DNA from: Mycobacterium sp. 3519A
GTDB lineage: Bacteria; Actinomycetota; Actinomycetes; Mycobacteriales; Mycobacteriaceae
DNA: 64,000 bases
Assembly: GCF_900240945.1 (NCBI RefSeq)
Contig: NZ_OESG01000012.1
Location: forward strand, 186,001 to 250,000
Reading direction: 5' to 3'
Shown: positions 60,560 to 64,000 of the stretch, one piece after another
How positions within the stretch are numbered: the first letter of the stretch is position 1
Layout of the letters: every line of letters begins with the position of its first letter
Made by a program: the position numbers and the translations under genes
The notes under the pieces: generated by a model
The model's input: the letters and a program-made list of their open reading frames with translations, nothing else
Database searches by the model: none
Told to the model about the DNA's origin: nothing

Positions 60560-61370
60560 TCAGGACACCGTCAACGTGCGCATCGTCGCCCACAGCTCGT
60601 GCCACGACTGCTGTTGTCCCGTCAGCAGATACGCGTGCATGCCACCGCCGACGTCATCGACTGTCTGCACCGTGTCGAACCGCTGGCGCAGATCACCGGG
60701 ATCACGCCCGATGTAGAGCAGCGTGTCGTGGCCCTCGGTCGGCGGCGGGAAGTATCCGTAGCTGCGGTTGGTGCCGTAGGACGGCGGCCGCCACAGCTAT
60801 CACCAGCACCAGGCACAGCAGCACGACCTGGAATTTGGTCAATGCCGCGACGCCGACGACCGCCCCGAGCGCGAGCAACAACCGGTCGTCGCGCACCCGC
60901 ACCCAGCGCACCAGTAGCCAGATCGCCAACAACCACTTGGCGGGTTCGCGCGCACAGGGCGTCAGCCAGTGGCCGAACAGTGTGGTCCAGACCCCTGTCG
61001 CCTGCGCCGCCGCGGTGAGTGCCTGCGCGCGCCGGTCGCACCCGAGTTCGCGGGCGATGAGACCGGCAAAGACGACCCCGGCCGCCGTCGCCAGTACAAC
61101 CGGTATCCGAAGCGCGGTCAGCGAATCCGGCGCGACTGTGTCCGCCAACGCGGCCAATACCGGCGCCAGCGGAGGCTGATCGGCGGAACCCCAGTCCAGG
61201 TGATAGCGCCCGATCGCCAGCATGTACACCTCGTCGAACCAGTAGCCGCGACCCAACATGCTTGCCGCGCAATGCAATACGGTCGTGACGGCGGCTATCG
61301 AAAGCACCGCGGCCGCGGCGAACGGTTCGGTCCTCCTGCCGCGACTGACGTCGGCTATGACTTCGGTCAC
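60560..61370 (-). pseudogene. GT39-type membrane glycosyltransferase with large internal deletion
   Basis: From GTG 61370 (or ATG 61433) about 200 residues read as the N-terminal half of a GT39/PMT-like glycosyltransferase (YWFDEVYMLAIGRYHLDWG, DQPPLAPVLAAL, membrane helices, ALTKFQVVLLCL). Near 60790 the frame runs into a short unrelated tail. In another frame the true C-terminus follows at once (SYGYFPPPTEGHDTLLYIG, DPGDLRQRF, ending TMRTLTVS at 60560). Some 200 or more middle residues are missing. The gene is therefore broken by deletion and frameshift. Confidence 0.75.
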
Positions 61371-61609
61371 GCACCTCCACGTTACCGGCCCAAGATCGCG
61401 GCGAGCAATCACCGATCGGCGCGTCGCCTGCATGTCTTGCAGTCACCGCAAAACACTGATGTGCCAATCACATCCGTTGGTAACGCTGCAGCTGCACATC
61501 CCGATATGCACACGGGAGCTAACGGTTTGCGTTTCTCCGGTTTGGAAAAGAATAGTGACGGCTTGGCGCCGGATTCGGCGTCGAAGTTGCAAGTTGGGAG
61601 TCGATAACG

Positions 61610-62074
61610 ATGGGGCTGTCTAAGTTCGTCTCAGCAGCCATGATCGTCGGTGCGCTCGGATTCGGAGCCATCGGGCCGGGCGGGGCCGTCGCGTCCGCCG
61701 ACCCGGTAGCGCCTGCGCCGTTGAAGCCACATGACGATTTCTGCCCGCCCTTCTGTGGCGACGGTAACGGCCGGGGCAATGGTCACGGGCACGATGACTA
61801 TTGCCCACCGTGGTGTGGCGACGGCAATCACCACGCCGACTGGGACAAGGGTCCGTGGTGGGCGAACAACAAGCACGACTGGTGGGACGACCGCAGGGGT
61901 GCGCCACCGTGGGGCTGGGGCCCACCGCCGGCGTTCCAGTGGGCAGGCGGCCCGCCGCGGCCGTTCAACTACTGGGGCTATGACGTCAACCCGGTGTGGG
62001 ATGACGGCTTCCACCAGTGGGGCTTCTGGCTGTTCGGCCTCTGGGTCCCCGTCTTCGGTATCGGGGTTCAGTAA
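61610..62074 (+). CDS. Secreted Trp/Pro/Gly-rich protein with duplicated CPPxCGDGN motif
   Basis: 154 residues. A signal peptide (VSAAMIVGALGFGAIGPGGA, cleavage near ASA) is followed by two copies of D-D-[FY]-C-P-P-x-C-G-D-G-N (about residues 42-53 and 62-73), and a region with 14 or more Trp. It resembles small secreted mycobacterial proteins of unknown function. The paired Cys suggest metal or disulfide loops. ATG at 61610, after 239 bp with no gene (61371-61609) in which only AT-richer promoter-like sequence is seen. It is convergent with the SRPBCC gene, stops 6 bp apart. Confidence 0.82.
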   Translation: MGLSKFVSAAMIVGALGFGAIGPGGAVASADPVAPAPLKPHDDFCPPFCGDGNGRGNGHGHDDYCPPWCGDGNHHADWDKGPWWANNKHDWWDDRRGAPPWGWGPPPAFQWAGGPPRPFNYWGYDVNPVWDDGFHQWGFWLFGLWVPVFGIGVQ

Positions 62075-62080
62075 CCTGCG

Positions 62081-62545
62081 TCAGCCACCCTCGGGCGCTT
62101 CGACAACGGCTTTGATGCGCTCGAGGGTGGTTCGCATATCGCGGATGTTGCGGCGCTGGCGTAGCTGACCGCCCAGGATCCCGAACAGCGTCGTGAAGAG
62201 GCTTTCGGGCATCTTGAACGACTCGGTCACCTCGGTGCCGCCCTCGACAGGGCTGAGCCGGTAGTGCCAGGTGTTGGCCGCCTTGTCACCGACCAGCACG
62301 TCGAAACCGAATTCGCGACCAGGCTCACACGCGGTCACCCGGCAGGTGGTCCAGTACACCGGTCCGATCTCGTTGCGCTTGACGTGGCCGCGGAAGCGTG
62401 CGCCGAGCGCGGGACCTGTTGCGCCGTCGAGCCATTCGGCCTCCATCACTTCGGGCGAGAACTTGCCGGTGTTGCGGACGTCGGCGATGAGGTCCCATAC
62501 CTTGTCCGCGGGCGCAGCCATGGTCACGGTTGCCGATCCTTGCAT
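62081..62545 (-). CDS. SRPBCC/START-like polyketide cyclase-family protein
   Basis: 154 residues with the helix-grip fold of the SRPBCC superfamily: GSATVTMAAPADKVWDLIADVRN at the N-terminus, central VTACEPGREFGFDV and WHYRLSPVEGGTEVTESF, and a C-terminal long helix (DMRTTLERIKAVVE). It binds a hydrophobic ligand; specific role unknown. ATG 62545 is preferred over 62551 because AAGGAG then has a 6-base spacing. It lies 14 bp after the serine hydrolase gene, likely one transcript. Confidence 0.85.
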   Translation of the reverse strand: MQGSATVTMAAPADKVWDLIADVRNTGKFSPEVMEAEWLDGATGPALGARFRGHVKRNEIGPVYWTTCRVTACEPGREFGFDVLVGDKAANTWHYRLSPVEGGTEVTESFKMPESLFTTLFGILGGQLRQRRNIRDMRTTLERIKAVVEAPEGG

Positions 62546-62559
62546 GGTCATCTCCTTCT

Positions 62560-63735
62560 TCAGCGCGGCATCTGCGGGCCGAGCGAATAAACGTGATCGG
62601 GCGTCAGCTCTTTGGTGATCGCGGTCGCCAAGGCCGTGCTTGCTTCACCGCCGCGGTACCCGACGTCGGTGTTCGTCATGATCACCAGCGACGTCTGCTC
62701 TTCCGGCAGGTACACCACGACGGTCTGATATCCGGGCAGGCTGCCGTTGTGACCGATCCACCCGCCGAGATCGAAGATGCCAAGGCCGTAACCGTCCTGA
62801 GGCGGCATCCCGGGGGAGCCGACCGTCTGCAACCGTTGCTCCTGCATCTGCGGGGTCAACAGCTTTCCGGTCGCCAACGCGACCGACCAGGCGCGCATAT
62901 CGTCGAGCGTGGAGATCATCGCGCCTGCGGCCCACGCCCACGACGGGTTCCAATCGGTGGCGACGGCCTCCTTGCCGTCCGCGCCTTCGGTGTAGCCCTG
63001 CGCATGCGGATCGCTGAACTCGTTGCCCGCCGGAAAGCTGGTGTGGTTCAACCCCAATGGCGTCAGGATGTGGTTTCCGATGTAGTCGGCCAGCGGCTCT
63101 CCGCTGACTTTTTGCACCACCAGGCCGATCAGGACCGTGTTGGTGTTGCTGTACTCGAACTTCTGCCCGGCAGGGAACTGATTCGGTTGCGCGAAGGCGT
63201 AGGACAGCAGTTCGCGCGGCGTGAAGGCACGGTGCGGATCGGCGAATATCGCCTGCTGGAACTCTGGTGACGCGCTGTAGTTGAACAACCCGCTCTGCAT
63301 CCGAGCCAACTGCCGCAACGTGATCCGGTCGCCAAGCGGTACGCCGTCGACGAACTCGGCGACCAAGTCGTCGAGGTTCAGCTTTCCCTGATCGGCGAGT
63401 TGCAGGAGCGCGGTGACCGTGAACGTCTTTGTGACACTGCCGATTCGACTGTAGAAATCGGCCCGCATCGGCGCCTGTGTCGCCTTGTCGGCCACCCCGA
63501 AGGCGCGGACATAGTCACCGTCCGGCCCCCAGATGCCGACGATGGCGCCGGGCACCGCCGCGGCCGACATGGCCTGATCGACAGCAGCGTCGAGGCGCTT
63601 GGCAAGCGCGTCGGCGATCGGCTTGGCGGGCGCGGGACTGCTACCGGTCGGCTGCGGCGGCGGTGATTGGCCGCAGCCACAGGTCGTCAGCAGCAACGCA
63701 GCCGCGATCGCGAGCGCACATAGCCGAGCAGTCAT
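62560..63735 (-). CDS. Serine beta-lactamase-like hydrolase lipoprotein
   Basis: 391 residues. Signal with LLTTCGC lipobox, Pro/Ser-rich linker, then a class C beta-lactamase/DD-peptidase fold. Catalytic motifs are SVTK (SxxK, residues about 99-102), YSN (YxN) and HNG (third motif, HxG). Relatives are D-alanyl-D-alanine carboxypeptidases, esterases and LACTB-like proteins. It is placed on the outer face of the membrane. ATG at 63735. The SRPBCC gene follows directly. Confidence 0.9.
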   Translation of the reverse strand: MTARLCALAIAAALLLTTCGCGQSPPPQPTGSSPAPAKPIADALAKRLDAAVDQAMSAAAVPGAIVGIWGPDGDYVRAFGVADKATQAPMRADFYSRIGSVTKTFTVTALLQLADQGKLNLDDLVAEFVDGVPLGDRITLRQLARMQSGLFNYSASPEFQQAIFADPHRAFTPRELLSYAFAQPNQFPAGQKFEYSNTNTVLIGLVVQKVSGEPLADYIGNHILTPLGLNHTSFPAGNEFSDPHAQGYTEGADGKEAVATDWNPSWAWAAGAMISTLDDMRAWSVALATGKLLTPQMQEQRLQTVGSPGMPPQDGYGLGIFDLGGWIGHNGSLPGYQTVVVYLPEEQTSLVIMTNTDVGYRGGEASTALATAITKELTPDHVYSLGPQMPR

Positions 63736-63761
63736 CGCCCGCCAGATTATGCGCTGCAGTG

Positions 63762-64000
63762 CTAGCGCTCAGCCGATTCGTCCTCCGGCAGGTCATGTCG
63801 TACGACGCGGACCTGCCCGCGCGCCAGGCAGGCGGCGTATCCGTGGTGTTTGCCATAGAGCTCCCATGCGGTGCGGTGCTGGTCGCTGTGCGCGTGGATC
63901 TCGTGGCCGTCGGAGAACCCTAGGTGCAGGCTGCCGTCCTCGTCCCAGCTCGCATGGGTGCAGACCGAGCCCGCGAAGTCGAACAGTGCCCGTTCGACAG
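63762..64000 (-). CDS. Partial conserved protein, DUF6188-like (C-terminal 78 residues)
   Basis: The frame enters from the right edge (VERALFDFAGSVCTHASWDEDG) and ends at TAG 63762. LHLGFSDGHEIHAHSDQHRTAWELYG and LARGQVRVVRHDL (in part) fit the small DUF6188-type beta protein in which a short strand-rich domain ends with DG-I-AWE-G. The N-terminus is outside the window. Identification is tentative. Confidence 0.5.
   Translation of the reverse strand, partial: VERALFDFAGSVCTHASWDEDGSLHLGFSDGHEIHAHSDQHRTAWELYGKHHGYAACLARGQVRVVRHDLPEDESAER

Overview
The window is a 64 kb stretch of high-GC actinobacterial chromosome, almost certainly from a rapidly growing mycobacterium (Mycolicibacterium). Supporting signs are an antigen 85 mycolyltransferase, BfrA, GlnA3, LldD2, CYP124, a 13E12/DUF222 HNH protein, many TetR regulators, frequent GTG starts, and a lon gene (absent from M. 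tuberculosis, present in fast growers). No tRNA, rRNA, CRISPR array, phage or intact insertion sequence was found. Gene assignments rest on reading translated frames and recalled family motifs, without database searches.

Layout. 1-9.6 kb: truncated lon, a GNAT-AAA fusion, an SDR, an Ag85C-like mycolyltransferase, and a minus-strand run of degenerate class III cyclase, MscS/cNMP channel and lldD2. 9.6-16.7 kb: DUF1810, a GH13 enzyme, a deaminase, a rhomboid-like protein, a TPR protein, a TetR-controlled membrane protein, DoxX and a TRIC channel. 16.7-20.4 kb: permease, biuret-hydrolase-like isochorismatase and allophanate-hydrolase-like amidase, a compact candidate biuret/allophanate nitrogen operon. 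20.4-28.5 kb: alpha/beta hydrolase, flavin hydroxylase, two TetR genes with operator-like repeats, a thioesterase behind a KstR-type box, DUF222, a broken GNAT gene and a FUSC protein.

28.7-32.6 kb: a plus-strand operon whose first genes are much closer to thiocyanate hydrolase than to ordinary nitrile hydratase, with the beta- and alpha-like parts fused, a gamma-like metal subunit and an accessory protein, followed by EthD, F420/PPOX-type and enoyl-CoA hydratase genes. 32.6-39.7 kb: iron storage (bfd, bfrA, IdeR-like box), an Rv1877-type exporter, a CMD protein behind a KstR-type box, glnA3 with a recent in-frame 60-bp duplication, and its amidohydrolase partner. Order and identity partly match M. 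tuberculosis Rv1872c-Rv1879, opened up by insertions. 39.7-45.6 kb: assorted accessory metabolism.

45.6-51.6 kb: a divergent locus with a signal-less NlpA/MetQ-like protein facing a tightly coupled permease, glutamine-synthetase-like ligase, LLM monooxygenase and DszC/SfnB-like flavoprotein, probably a scavenging pathway for an amine or organosulfur compound. 51.6-64 kb: a cupredoxin lipoprotein, ClpX-type zinc finger protein, HAD phosphatase, a Balon/Rv2629-type ribosome hibernation factor gene cut by one in-frame TAA, TetR/FAD oxidoreductase, cyp124 facing a Baeyer-Villiger-type monooxygenase across a KstR-type box, a decayed GT39 gene, a Trp/Pro-rich secreted protein, an SRPBCC protein, a serine beta-lactamase-like lipoprotein and a partial gene at the right edge. 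Two 56-bp copies of an intergenic hairpin repeat lie in opposite orientation near 43.9 and 60.0 kb.
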